Source: Alphaproteobacteria bacterium (GTDB lineage Bacteria; Pseudomonadota; Alphaproteobacteria; CAAGCB01; CAG-977). Taken from it: a stretch of DNA of 64,000 bases. Positions 35,042-44,069 of the stretch are shown in pieces (within the stretch, counting starts at the first letter, position 1; the number at the start of each line of letters is the position of its first letter). The position numbers were made by a program, and so were the translations under genes. The stretch spans positions 1-64,000 of the forward strand of contig JAKSVT010000001.1 in the NCBI GenBank assembly GCA_024407875.1, read 5' to 3'. The notes under the pieces were generated by a model that saw only the letters and a list, made by a program, of their open reading frames with translations, was not told the origin of the DNA and did no database searches.

Positions 35042-36982
35042 TTACTGTTTTGAAATTATACAAGATTTTAATTCATTGTATATTTTCTGACAAATATTCT
35101 TCAATTTTGTTTCTGTATCAGAAATAAAAGTTCTGTATCTGTTTTGATTTTTTACATTTACTTGTCTAAATACAGGAGCATATGAGTTTAAATAATCATA
35201 ATTAGATGTCAATTCTGACCAATAACTCTTTGCAGAATCTAATGATTCAAATGAAGAAATTTGTAAAAGTGCTAAATTTTCTGTCGTAGGCTTAGAGGTT
35301 CTCTTTTTTGCTTTTTTTATAGGAGCTTGTTTTGCATAAGCAGCAGGAACAGGAGCTATTATTTGAGGCTCTTCTTTTCTTAAATTCGTCCATTCGAGAA
35401 TTTTTGTTCTATCTTCATTTGATAGCACTGTTAATTTTGCAAATTCTGATGGAGGATAAGCATAAGTTTCATCTTGGAATATCAAGGATTCACTTTGTTG
35501 CATTTGTGTTCCATTTGCTGTTTTTAGCTTTGTGAAGGAAGCTTCAAGTTGTTCAGATAATTCGCCGATAGTGATGTTTTTAGGAACATCCCTAACAATG
35601 TCAAAGCCTAAAGATGCAAACAAGTTGCTTTGAGCGGTTTTATATTCAGCAAATGATAAGTCTCTATTGTAGTGAGTTAACATTAATTCTACAGCAGAAT
35701 TTATTGCCTTATTTCTTGCAGGTTTTGTTGCTTTTGTATTGTCAAAAGTTTTTTGCCATAAATTATCAGAAACATTTTGCATTGCATTATCAACATCAAA
35801 TATATCTGCTGTTTGCTTTAATTGCATATAAGCAATATTAACTTGAGATATAATTGCCATTGTTAAAGCTTGACGTTGTAATACTTTTAAATCAGTATTT
35901 CTATTTGCTTGTTCTATAGCACCTGGTGTTGTAAATAGGCGCATTAAATTCCATGAAACACCGACACCAGCTTGTGTCCAATTTTTGTTTTGTAAATAAT
36001 TAGATGAATCATAACGTAATCCTGCTGTTAATTCTATTCCAGGGAATAAACGTAATAATTCTTTCTTTGCTTCTCTAACAAATAGACGTGCTTCATAATC
36101 TTTAATTCTTAATTCAGGACGATTTACTAAAGCCATTTCTTCTAAATTAAGCATGCCTAAATCTCTAATGATACTTGGGGAATCAATAGACATAGGAATA
36201 TCTAATTCAAACGGTGTGTTAGGATGAATGTTCAATAATTTTGCTAATTTTTCACGTTCTAAAGTAATTTCTTTTTGAACTTTTGCAATCTTTTTTAAAG
36301 ATTCTAAAAGAGCTTGTTCTTGATTTAATTGATCTACTGTTTTTTGAGAAGGATCAACAGAATTTAAAATTGTTAATTCATTTTGAATTGCTGTTGTGAG
36401 ATCTTTTGCATCTTGTCCAATACGTTGGCCAGCAGCAACTTTCCAGAATGAAGCTCTAACATCATGAACTAATTGTTGAATTGATTTTCTTCTCATTTCT
36501 CCAGCAATTAATACTCTGTCAGATGCTTGTTTTGCATTTACATAGCTTACACCGAAATCAATAATGTTGAAGGCCATTTGTAAATCAATGTTTTTATGTT
36601 CATTGTTTTCTTTGTATTTATGATCTTCCCCATGCATTTTTGCTTTGTATGTTTGTGATTTCGAAGATACGGTGTATCCTCCATTTGCAACAATACTTGG
36701 AAGCATGTCTATTGTAGCATTTTCAGCAATTCCTAATGTAATTGCATTGTCCAAAGTTTCTACGCGCTGATTTATATTATATTTAATAGCTCTTGCCATA
36801 GCTTCGTACAAAGTTATCGGCTTAATAATTTCTTCTTGATTGTCAAACAAAGAACTTAAATCATGTCCAACTCTTTGAAATCTTTGTTCTGCCGTATAAG
36901 GTTCGCTTTCTAAGGCACAAGCTGATAATATTGTTCCTAAAGTAATAGCAGATAATGTTTTTGTAATATTGAAATTTTTCAT
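35042..36982 (-). CDS. TolC-family outer-membrane efflux protein with C-terminal SPOR domain
   Basis: A 646-residue protein, longer than typical TolC proteins (about 450-500). The signal peptide ends in a lipobox, LSAC, so it is probably a lipoprotein. Residues about 60-490 carry the duplicated outer-membrane-factor helices (ITLYEAMARAIKYNINQRVE and LVNRPELRIKDYEARLFV). The last 80 residues form a SPOR-like domain (LALLQISSFESLDSAKSYW to RYRTFISDTETKLKNICQ). SPOR domains bind denuded septal peptidoglycan. A TolC-SPOR fusion is unusual and would place an export channel near the division site. No inner-membrane pump or adaptor is adjacent. Confidence 0.82.
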   Translation of the reverse strand: MKNFNITKTLSAITLGTILSACALESEPYTAEQRFQRVGHDLSSLFDNQEEIIKPITLYEAMARAIKYNINQRVETLDNAITLGIAENATIDMLPSIVANGGYTVSSKSQTYKAKMHGEDHKYKENNEHKNIDLQMAFNIIDFGVSYVNAKQASDRVLIAGEMRRKSIQQLVHDVRASFWKVAAGQRIGQDAKDLTTAIQNELTILNSVDPSQKTVDQLNQEQALLESLKKIAKVQKEITLEREKLAKLLNIHPNTPFELDIPMSIDSPSIIRDLGMLNLEEMALVNRPELRIKDYEARLFVREAKKELLRLFPGIELTAGLRYDSSNYLQNKNWTQAGVGVSWNLMRLFTTPGAIEQANRNTDLKVLQRQALTMAIISQVNIAYMQLKQTADIFDVDNAMQNVSDNLWQKTFDNTKATKPARNKAINSAVELMLTHYNRDLSFAEYKTAQSNLFASLGFDIVRDVPKNITIGELSEQLEASFTKLKTANGTQMQQSESLIFQDETYAYPPSEFAKLTVLSNEDRTKILEWTNLRKEEPQIIAPVPAAYAKQAPIKKAKKRTSKPTTENLALLQISSFESLDSAKSYWSELTSNYDYLNSYAPVFRQVNVKNQNRYRTFISDTETKLKNICQKIYNELKSCIISKQ

Positions 36983-36996
36983 GTTATTACCTCTTA

Positions 36997-37548
36997 TTAT
37001 TGTTTATGAACAATCGGAAAAGTTGAAGGTTGAGTTACTTGAGTTTGAACAGATGATGTTAGACTAATATTTAAAGTTAAATAATATTCTAAACGAGTAT
37101 TATTGTTTTTCAAATGAGCTGTTCTTTCTGAGATATAACCAGTGATGATATAATCAGCACCTTTTTTCAAAACTTTCATCTTATCTTTTCCATATGATAA
37201 TGTTGATTTTATATGATCTTTAATTTCATTTAGTGCAAAAGGCTTTTGTGTTCTGTTTGTAATTTTGCCAATTTGAACTGTAGCAATTTCGCCAGAAGAT
37301 TTATGTGCAAATGAATTTACTCTCAATCCTGAAATGGCATTTCTAACAGCTCTCTTTAAATCAGAAGATGTAAATTCACCACTACGTGTTTGAGATGTTG
37401 TATTTTTAGAAGTTGTGTTTTGTACAACTTTTGAAGATGTTGATTTATTAGATAGTTCACTTGAGTTATTTGTTTCTGTAATAGAAGAGCATGCTCCTAA
37501 AACAAATATTACTCCTAATGATAGATATAATTTTTTCTTGTTTATCAT
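36997..37548 (-). CDS. Lipoprotein resembling the penicillin-binding-protein activator LpoB
   Basis: A 183-residue lipoprotein with lipobox LGAC, then a Ser/Thr/Asn-rich linker of about 50 residues and a folded C-terminal domain. The domain pattern (IATVQIGKITNRTQKPFALN, then IKDHIKSTLSYGKDKMKVL, then YIITGYISE) resembles the LpoB domain that activates PBP1B. The linker would let the domain reach through the peptidoglycan from the outer membrane. It lies between the TolC-SPOR and AsmA-like genes with short gaps (14 and 15 bases). The similarity is moderate. Confidence 0.5.
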   Translation of the reverse strand: MINKKKLYLSLGVIFVLGACSSITETNNSSELSNKSTSSKVVQNTTSKNTTSQTRSGEFTSSDLKRAVRNAISGLRVNSFAHKSSGEIATVQIGKITNRTQKPFALNEIKDHIKSTLSYGKDKMKVLKKGADYIITGYISERTAHLKNNNTRLEYYLTLNISLTSSVQTQVTQPSTFPIVHKQ

Positions 37549-37563
37549 AATAAATTATTTCCT

Positions 37564-40500
37564 TTATCTTCTTCTTCTGATTATTACAGGTTCATTCTTA
37601 ATTTCTTTAAGTTCGTCAGTGTTTGAGCTAGGATTTCCTAATATTGGTAAATTTTCAGGATTATCGTAAGCCTCGGAAGATCTAATTGCTCCAGAAATCA
37701 TAGGAATAGAGCCTTCACTTGATGAAACGTTGCTTTGAATGACTTCAGGATTTGAATTGTCATCTGGAACAGGTGTAGGTGTTGATTCTGTTGTTAAAGT
37801 TTCTTCAACTTCATCATCAGCAATTTTTCTCTTAATTGTTCCTTTGCGTTTTTTCTCTATAGCATTTAAAAGTTCTTCTTGACGTTTACGTTCAGCATCT
37901 TCGATTTCTTTTTTCTTTCTAGCTTCTTCTTCTGCGGCTTGTTTTTCTGCTTCTAAGCGTTTTGTTTCAGATTCAATAAATTCATTAGTTGTGTTATAGA
38001 TGCTTTCAATTTCTTTGAAAATATGCAAAGCGTCTGAGCGAATAATTTTTAATTCTTCTTGAGCAGAAGTATTTTTTGCTTTGATGTCTTTCTCATTTAA
38101 TTGAGGAACTATTGAAGCTACACGTTCTGTTGCTAAAACAACTTCGTTCCAAGGATTTTTTATTTTACTCTTTACTAATGCATCTAAATATTCATTTGCT
38201 TTTGTAGCATAGTCATATACGTCGGATTTGTATCCAATACTGATTCCTGTATTGAAATCTTCATTTACTTGTTTTTCTTTGTTATGCATTTGCTCATTAG
38301 CTTTTTGAGTGTATTCATTTACTTCTCTAGAAGTTAATGTTGTGGATGTCGTCTTTTCTTGAATTTCTTTATGTAATTTCATTACATTTTCAAGAAGAGC
38401 TGCTAATGATGTATAATAACGTTGACACAAATATTGTTCTTTATAAGGTTCTAATTCGGAAACTTTACGTTCTAGATTATCAATTGATAGCGCTAATTTG
38501 CTACTAACGGCTAATAAACGTTTTTGGTGTGTTGCTAATTCATTAGCTTTTTTGAGCTCAGTATGTTTCTTTATATCTTCTTCTCTTTGTTTTCTTTGAG
38601 CTGTAAGACTTTCTGTCTGTTTTTTCCAATAAGCCAAAATTTCACTTGCGTTATCTGAAACAATGATACCATCATTTCCTTGTTTCAAAACTAAAATCTT
38701 TAATGCTGGTAATTCCTGATAATTTTGTATATCGCTTTTGAATAATAATGAAGATTGGAATTCTCCAGTTAACAAATTATAGGTTAATGTAGCAAAAGAT
38801 TCTGACGCACTATTGTAAATAGCATTCAGCTCTGTACTATTTACCATTCCACCGTTTTGAATAGATAAATTAATATTGCCCTTTGTTATTTTTGAAGCTC
38901 CGGACCTAAGAGATTTTGATAAGTCGGCTTCTGTTGTGCTTTCTGTTATATCCTTTAATTTATTAGGTATTAGGTTATAAGCAATTCCTGATAAATTTAA
39001 AGAGTCAAAATTTACAGTAGCTGTTCCCATAAATGTTTGAGTTATATCGTATAAAGAAGCTCCTTTGCCATTACCAGAAATTGATAAAGATAATTGATTT
39101 ATGTTCGATATATCCATATCGCTTGAATTAAATAAATTCCCTTTAATTTTAATTCCTGATAAAGATAAAGATAAATTTAAGTCAGTTAACCCACCAACGT
39201 CTTGAAATTTGAATTCTCCAGTTATTGGAGAGCCAAAGATACTTCCTTCTTTTAAAGAAATATTTAGCTTGGAAGAATCAATTTCAGCAACTACTTTTGC
39301 GTTAGAAATAGCGCTATCCTTTGTTAATAACTCATTTGCTTGAATTGAAATATTAGCAGAGTAGTTATCTAAAAAAGACAAATCTATTTTTGTTTTTGGC
39401 ATAGAAAAACTAGAAATGTTTTCTAATAAGCCACTTTTTTCAAAAGGATTTTCTAAATTATCATTATTGTCAGGTGATGCTGGGAATAAATTTAAACGAG
39501 GCATCAATTTGTATATAGATAATTTTGGAGCTGTTAAATCTATATTAATTACAGGTGTTTTATCGCTTAAAATATAAGAATATGAACCACTAACGGTTTC
39601 ATTTGCTAAAGTTCCTTCAAAAGATGGAATCTTTACGCTGTTTTGATCATTAATAACAGTTCCTTTGATTGAGAAACTTCCTGGATTTGCATTTTCTGTT
39701 TTGTATTTGTCTGTAAATAATAAGACAAAACGGCGTAAATTATTGTGTTTAGCATCTAAATCAAAGTTTGAAACAAATTGATTTCCTGCTCTTTTTGCAG
39801 AACCTTTTGCGACAATATTCATATCATCGTTATTTAAGTTAGATTCAAAATCAAATTGGTTTATAGTCCCTTTAAAACTTGCATCAAGTGTTAATCTATC
39901 ATTTTTTAATAATTCATCAGGCAAAGTTAAACCTGCATTGTTAGCAAAAACCGGTATGCTATCTGTTGATAAAGATAATTTTAAATCATTAAAAGCAGGG
40001 TTGATTCCAAAACGATCAAAATTACCAGATAATTTGATTTTGCCTTTCCAAAGAGAATCTGCACTAAATTCTTTAATTTGTACATTGCCTTCTTTGATAG
40101 AAATGTCTGTTTTTAAGTTTTTAACATCAAAATCAGCCCAAGTTAAAGAGTCTGTTTCCAATTTTATATCAACAATTCCAGTTAGCCATTTTTCCAATTT
40201 TTCAGAGAAAATAACTAATTTGTTATATAAAGACTGAGATTTTATTTCTTCCCAAGCTGAATTAAATTTGTTGTTTAGGTCTGAAAAATATAAAGATAAA
40301 TTCAAATTAGAAATATTTGTAGAGATTTTATAAATATTCTTATTTGGCGATAATCTTACAGCAAAACCGCCTGTTAATTTAGTCTTGTCAATAACAACTT
40401 CTACATTGTTTAAAACCATTCCGGCAGTAGAAGTTTTTAAGTCAGCTTTGCCTTTGAAATGATGATAAGCATTTTGTGGCAAATTATCACCAATATTTAT

Positions 40501-41949
40501 GCCTAACCATTTTAATGTTGTTCCTATTTCTTCAGAATTAATTTCTGTTTGTGAAGAGTAAATAGGAGTTTCGCCTAAAATATATTCTCCTGTAGAATTT
40601 AAAGAAGTTCCTCCAGGTAATGTTCCTGTAATAATAACATCAAAATTTTGGTTTTTGTTTGTGCTTATAATTAATCGTGATGATTTAACTAGATTTTTGT
40701 TGTATTCACCAGAGTCAAATATTAGGTCTATATTATATGTATTGGAACCTTTCTTTAAATTTTCATTTTTCCCAATAGTTTCAAATATAATAGGAAAATT
40801 ATGAACGATATCATCTAAAGCTATTTTAGAAAATATAAAATTGGCGTTATAAGATTTAGGAAGTAAGTTGTCAGCAATTTTAATATCATCTTCAGGAAGT
40901 TCATCAATCTTGATAATTTCTGTTGGGTTTAGAGGATCGCGCAAGACTAAAGCTACGCTATCATTTTTCATTTGTTCAGCTTCTTTTTTCTTTTGACTTT
41001 CGCGGGCTTCTTCTTGAGACATTTTCTTTGTTATTATTTTTCCAGAACAAGCTGTTCCCTCGCCATATTTAGCAAGAAAGTCATTAAAGCTGTTTTCTCT
41101 TTTGTTTATATCTGAAATTAACTTGGTTGTGCCTTGAATTGGTTTAAATAATTCTTCAGGAAGTTTCAAATCAGAGAATAATTTAAATAATCCTGCAGTT
41201 TTTCTAATTTCAAATGACAAATTACCTATAGTTTTGCCTTTGTCTTTTTCTGTTAAACCATATAAACCTTCAAAGTTAACAATAGCTTCAGCGTCAGCAT
41301 TTGTTACTTTAAGTATAATCTTTGGAGATTGTTCTTTAGAGAATTTTTCAATTCTAAATGAAAAACTAAATTTGGATTTTAAAGCTGAGAAATTTCCTTC
41401 AAAAGAAAATGGTCCAAATACAGTATCAGCTAACAATTCTGCATTCAAATTTTTCCATGTTTGAACTGTTGCATATTTATCAACACGGACGTTGATTTCA
41501 CTGTCATTAAATAATAGACTATCAAAAGCAGCTTTTGCGCCGTCTGTTTGTTTATCTAAAAATGCTTCTTGTAAATTCCATTTACCATTTCCAAGGCGTT
41601 CTAAATAAACCTTAGCATTTTTCAGCAATATTTTTTTGATTTTATATTGTCTTTTAAAAATCAAGCCTTTATCAAATTGAACTTCCATTTGTGAAGCTTC
41701 AAGCATTTTGTCAAATGTTGAATTGGCAACGTTTGATAAAGAAATTTTTCCTACTTTTATCATTGGAGTAGGTGTCATAGAAAAAGTAGGAGAACCTTCT
41801 ATTTTTAAATCTAATCCTGTTTGGACTTTAACATCTAAAATGAGATTTTTGACATAATTGTTCCAATCATAATTTCCTGGTAAAATATAATAAATTACAC
41901 CAGCAATTACAGCTAATACTGCAACAATTAATAAAATAAGTTTTTTCAA
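37564..41949 (-). CDS. Giant AsmA-like envelope protein with C-terminal coiled coil
   Basis: A 1461-residue protein with one N-terminal membrane helix (residues 3-24) and an AsmA N-terminal domain (GLDLKIEGSPTFSMTPTPMI, KVGKISLSN). Repetitive beta-strand periplasmic sequence follows to about residue 1120, as in AsmA/TamB-type proteins thought to bridge the envelope for lipid transport or outer-membrane assembly. The region of about 1130-1400 is different: heptad-rich helices with Glu/Lys (EAEKQAAEEEARKKKEIEDA), then a Pro/Thr tail. It is the first gene of the group AsmA, LpoB-like, TolC-SPOR. The long coiled-coil extension is unusual for AsmA proteins. Confidence 0.8.
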   Translation of the reverse strand: MKKLILLIVAVLAVIAGVIYYILPGNYDWNNYVKNLILDVKVQTGLDLKIEGSPTFSMTPTPMIKVGKISLSNVANSTFDKMLEASQMEVQFDKGLIFKRQYKIKKILLKNAKVYLERLGNGKWNLQEAFLDKQTDGAKAAFDSLLFNDSEINVRVDKYATVQTWKNLNAELLADTVFGPFSFEGNFSALKSKFSFSFRIEKFSKEQSPKIILKVTNADAEAIVNFEGLYGLTEKDKGKTIGNLSFEIRKTAGLFKLFSDLKLPEELFKPIQGTTKLISDINKRENSFNDFLAKYGEGTACSGKIITKKMSQEEARESQKKKEAEQMKNDSVALVLRDPLNPTEIIKIDELPEDDIKIADNLLPKSYNANFIFSKIALDDIVHNFPIIFETIGKNENLKKGSNTYNIDLIFDSGEYNKNLVKSSRLIISTNKNQNFDVIITGTLPGGTSLNSTGEYILGETPIYSSQTEINSEEIGTTLKWLGINIGDNLPQNAYHHFKGKADLKTSTAGMVLNNVEVVIDKTKLTGGFAVRLSPNKNIYKISTNISNLNLSLYFSDLNNKFNSAWEEIKSQSLYNKLVIFSEKLEKWLTGIVDIKLETDSLTWADFDVKNLKTDISIKEGNVQIKEFSADSLWKGKIKLSGNFDRFGINPAFNDLKLSLSTDSIPVFANNAGLTLPDELLKNDRLTLDASFKGTINQFDFESNLNNDDMNIVAKGSAKRAGNQFVSNFDLDAKHNNLRRFVLLFTDKYKTENANPGSFSIKGTVINDQNSVKIPSFEGTLANETVSGSYSYILSDKTPVINIDLTAPKLSIYKLMPRLNLFPASPDNNDNLENPFEKSGLLENISSFSMPKTKIDLSFLDNYSANISIQANELLTKDSAISNAKVVAEIDSSKLNISLKEGSIFGSPITGEFKFQDVGGLTDLNLSLSLSGIKIKGNLFNSSDMDISNINQLSLSISGNGKGASLYDITQTFMGTATVNFDSLNLSGIAYNLIPNKLKDITESTTEADLSKSLRSGASKITKGNINLSIQNGGMVNSTELNAIYNSASESFATLTYNLLTGEFQSSLLFKSDIQNYQELPALKILVLKQGNDGIIVSDNASEILAYWKKQTESLTAQRKQREEDIKKHTELKKANELATHQKRLLAVSSKLALSIDNLERKVSELEPYKEQYLCQRYYTSLAALLENVMKLHKEIQEKTTSTTLTSREVNEYTQKANEQMHNKEKQVNEDFNTGISIGYKSDVYDYATKANEYLDALVKSKIKNPWNEVVLATERVASIVPQLNEKDIKAKNTSAQEELKIIRSDALHIFKEIESIYNTTNEFIESETKRLEAEKQAAEEEARKKKEIEDAERKRQEELLNAIEKKRKGTIKRKIADDEVEETLTTESTPTPVPDDNSNPEVIQSNVSSSEGSIPMISGAIRSSEAYDNPENLPILGNPSSNTDELKEIKNEPVIIRRRR

Positions 41950-41976
41950 AGGTTAAACTCCAAGGGAAGGGTGGTT

Positions 41977-42639
41977 TTATATGGTTTTTGTGCCATTAAT
42001 ACGGTCGCCAGCATCTCCTAAACCAGGTAAAATATATCCATGTTCATTCAATTTTTCGTCAATAGAAGCTAAATAAACTTGGATATTTGGATGAACTGCA
42101 CTGAATGTTCTAATGCCTTCTGGAGCAGCAACTAAAGCCATAAATATAATTTTTTCTCTTTTTACACCGCGCTTAATTAATGTGTCGACAGCAGAAACAG
42201 CAGAGTTTCCTGTAGCTAACATAGGATCTACCAAAATGAATAAACGGTCTTCAATTGGAGGCAATTTTACTAAATATTCAACAGGTTTTAATGTTGCAGG
42301 ATCTCTATACAATCCAATGTGTCCAACACGGCATGATGGGTCTAGTTGTAATAAACCATCAGCCATTCCGATTCCTGCACGAAGAATTGGAACAACAGCT
42401 AATTTTTTGCCAGCAATGTCTGGTGCACGCATTTTGCATAAAGGAGTTTCGATTTCTTTATATTCAATCGGTAAATCACGAGTTACTTCATATCCCATCA
42501 ATAAACCAATTTCGCGTAAACATTCTCTAAAAGTACGTGTCGATGTTTCTTTGTCTCTCATAATTGTTAATTTGTGTTGAATTAGAGGATGTCTTAATAC
42601 ATGAATATTAGGAAATTCTTTTTCGATTTCAGTCATCAT
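41977..42639 (-). CDS. upp: Uracil phosphoribosyltransferase
   Basis: Pyrimidine salvage enzyme that makes UMP from uracil and PRPP. The protein is 220 residues. Landmarks are [42 protein letters not shown], the PRPP loop [13 protein letters not shown], and the C-terminal [18 protein letters not shown]. Two adjacent ATG codons exist (42639 and 42636). The distance to AAAGGGA favours the second. It is preceded by 189 bases with the STAS terminator. Confidence 0.96.
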   Translation of the reverse strand: MMTEIEKEFPNIHVLRHPLIQHKLTIMRDKETSTRTFRECLREIGLLMGYEVTRDLPIEYKEIETPLCKMRAPDIAGKKLAVVPILRAGIGMADGLLQLDPSCRVGHIGLYRDPATLKPVEYLVKLPPIEDRLFILVDPMLATGNSAVSAVDTLIKRGVKREKIIFMALVAAPEGIRTFSAVHPNIQVYLASIDEKLNEHGYILPGLGDAGDRINGTKTI

Positions 42640-42778
42640 TAAATCCCTTTATACTAGAGTGAAATATATTTAGATTACTTATAATAGAGAGTATATTAAA
42701 AACCAACTATTTTTTTTAATTTTTTATAAAATTTTAACAATTTTGTGTATGCGTTTAAATAGAGAATCTAAAAAATAA

Positions 42779-42806
42779 AAAAGTCTGCAAAAAAATGCAG
42801 ACTTTT
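42779..42806 (-). terminator. Terminator after the second STAS gene
   Basis: AAAAGTCTGCA and TGCAGACTTTT form a perfect 11-base stem with a loop of A residues, 22 bases after the minus-strand STAS stop codon. On that strand it is followed by TTTATTTTTT. Confidence 0.88.
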
Positions 42807-42828
42807 GAATTAAATAAAAAATGTTTTT

Positions 42829-43128
42829 TTATTCAATAGGCAATAATGTTGATAAGCCTGTAATTTCTAAAACTTCTTTAATTTCATCATTAATGCTTTT
42901 AATTAAAATAGATCCACCTTTCTTTATCATTTTCTTATGAGTAGATAATAAAATTCTTAAACCTGATGAGGAAATATATTTAAGTTTTTCAAAATTGAAA
43001 ACTATTGATGTGATGTTTTCTTCTACATTTTCCAATTCAGCTTCCAAATCTGGAGCTGTCGTTGTATCAAGATTTCCCTCTAAAGATAAAACTAATGTGT
43101 TTTCTTTTGTTTCTTTGTTGATAATCAT
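42829..43128 (-). CDS. Second STAS-domain anti-sigma-factor antagonist-like protein
   Basis: A single STAS domain of 99 residues. The motif VFNFEKLKYISSSGLRIL places Ser54 at the phosphorylatable position. It is related to the STAS protein at 18140 (both have NLDTTTAPDLE or RVDTITAPDLE near the N terminus), which suggests the two descend from one gene and may act on the same kinase-like domains. Neighbours are unrelated (upp and the HAD fusion), and it has its own terminator. It may serve the MATE fusion encoded separately at 16267. Confidence 0.9.
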   Translation of the reverse strand: MIINKETKENTLVLSLEGNLDTTTAPDLEAELENVEENITSIVFNFEKLKYISSSGLRILLSTHKKMIKKGGSILIKSINDEIKEVLEITGLSTLLPIE

Positions 43129-43199
43129 TTCATCCTCATTGTTTTAAACGTTTGATTTTAGCTAATAATAAAGCCTTTTTTATTTAAAAGTCAATTGTT

Positions 43200-44054
43200 T
43201 TATAGCTTTATATTCAACAGAGATAAATCTGTTTCTAATTGTTCGCTAGACTTAAAATTTAATGTATTGAGGCCTAATTTTTTTGCAGTTTCAATATTTG
43301 CAATTGAATCATCAATAAATAAAGTTTCTTCAGGAACTAAGTTGTATCTTTTTAGAAGTATTTTAAATAACTTATCATCAGGTTTAATTTCATGTTCTAT
43401 TCCAGAAACAACAACACCTTTCATAGAATCAACAAATAATTTAAATTTTTCCAATTCGTTATAGGTTAATTTAAATTTTTCAGCATTCCAATTTGTCAAT
43501 CCATAAACATTAAATTTTTTACATAACTTTTGTTCAATCTCTAAAGTTTTGTCGTTAAAACTTCCAATCATTTTTAACCATTCAGAATCATATAAATCTA
43601 TGTATTTTGAATATTTAGGATGTTCTTTTTTTAATTTGCTTATAGCATTCTTAAAATCATCAGACTTATCTAAAGACGCATTCCATTCTTGAGTACAAAT
43701 ATTGTTTAAAAAGTATTCCATTTCTCCATCGTTATTAAAAATTTTTTTAAATAAATAACGAGGATTCCAATCAACAATAACGCCACCAAAATCGAAGATT
43801 ACATTTTTTATGTTTTTCATTTTGCATCCCATTTTTAAAAAGTCGTTTTCTTTTAAAAGTCTATCCAAAATAAATATTCTTATGCAAGAAGACAATCCGC
43901 TATATCTAGGCCCTTTATCTAACACAGCAATTAATTGTTGTATAGATAGATTGTCTTTTTTTGCAATTGTTTTTAATTGATTCCAAAATTCTGGTTCTAA
44001 GGAAATGCTTGTTTTATGTCCAGAAAGTGTCATGGAATATTTTTTTATAGTCAT
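43200..44054 (-). CDS. Ribbon-helix-helix domain fused to a HAD-family phosphatase
   Basis: A 284-residue open frame joining two domains. Residues 1-75 match the RHH_4-type ribbon-helix-helix protein (SLEPEFWNQLKTIAKKDNLS, then LSSCIRIFILDRL) that usually stands alone next to fumarase and sspB in alphaproteobacteria. Residues 79-284 are a YihX-type HAD phosphatase (NVIFDFGGVIVDWNP, Lys in HEIKPDDKLF, TLFIDDSIANIETAK). Met79 (43820) is preceded by GGGATG and could be a separate start, giving two proteins by reinitiation. There is no stop codon between the domains. Both parts look intact. Confidence 0.75.
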   Translation of the reverse strand: MTIKKYSMTLSGHKTSISLEPEFWNQLKTIAKKDNLSIQQLIAVLDKGPRYSGLSSCIRIFILDRLLKENDFLKMGCKMKNIKNVIFDFGGVIVDWNPRYLFKKIFNNDGEMEYFLNNICTQEWNASLDKSDDFKNAISKLKKEHPKYSKYIDLYDSEWLKMIGSFNDKTLEIEQKLCKKFNVYGLTNWNAEKFKLTYNELEKFKLFVDSMKGVVVSGIEHEIKPDDKLFKILLKRYNLVPEETLFIDDSIANIETAKKLGLNTLNFKSSEQLETDLSLLNIKL

Positions 44055-44069
44055 ATAAAAATCTTCTTT

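Noticed and set aside
42113-42580. 155-codon plus-strand open frame opposite upp
   Set aside because: It is antisense to the well-conserved upp gene and has no features of its own.
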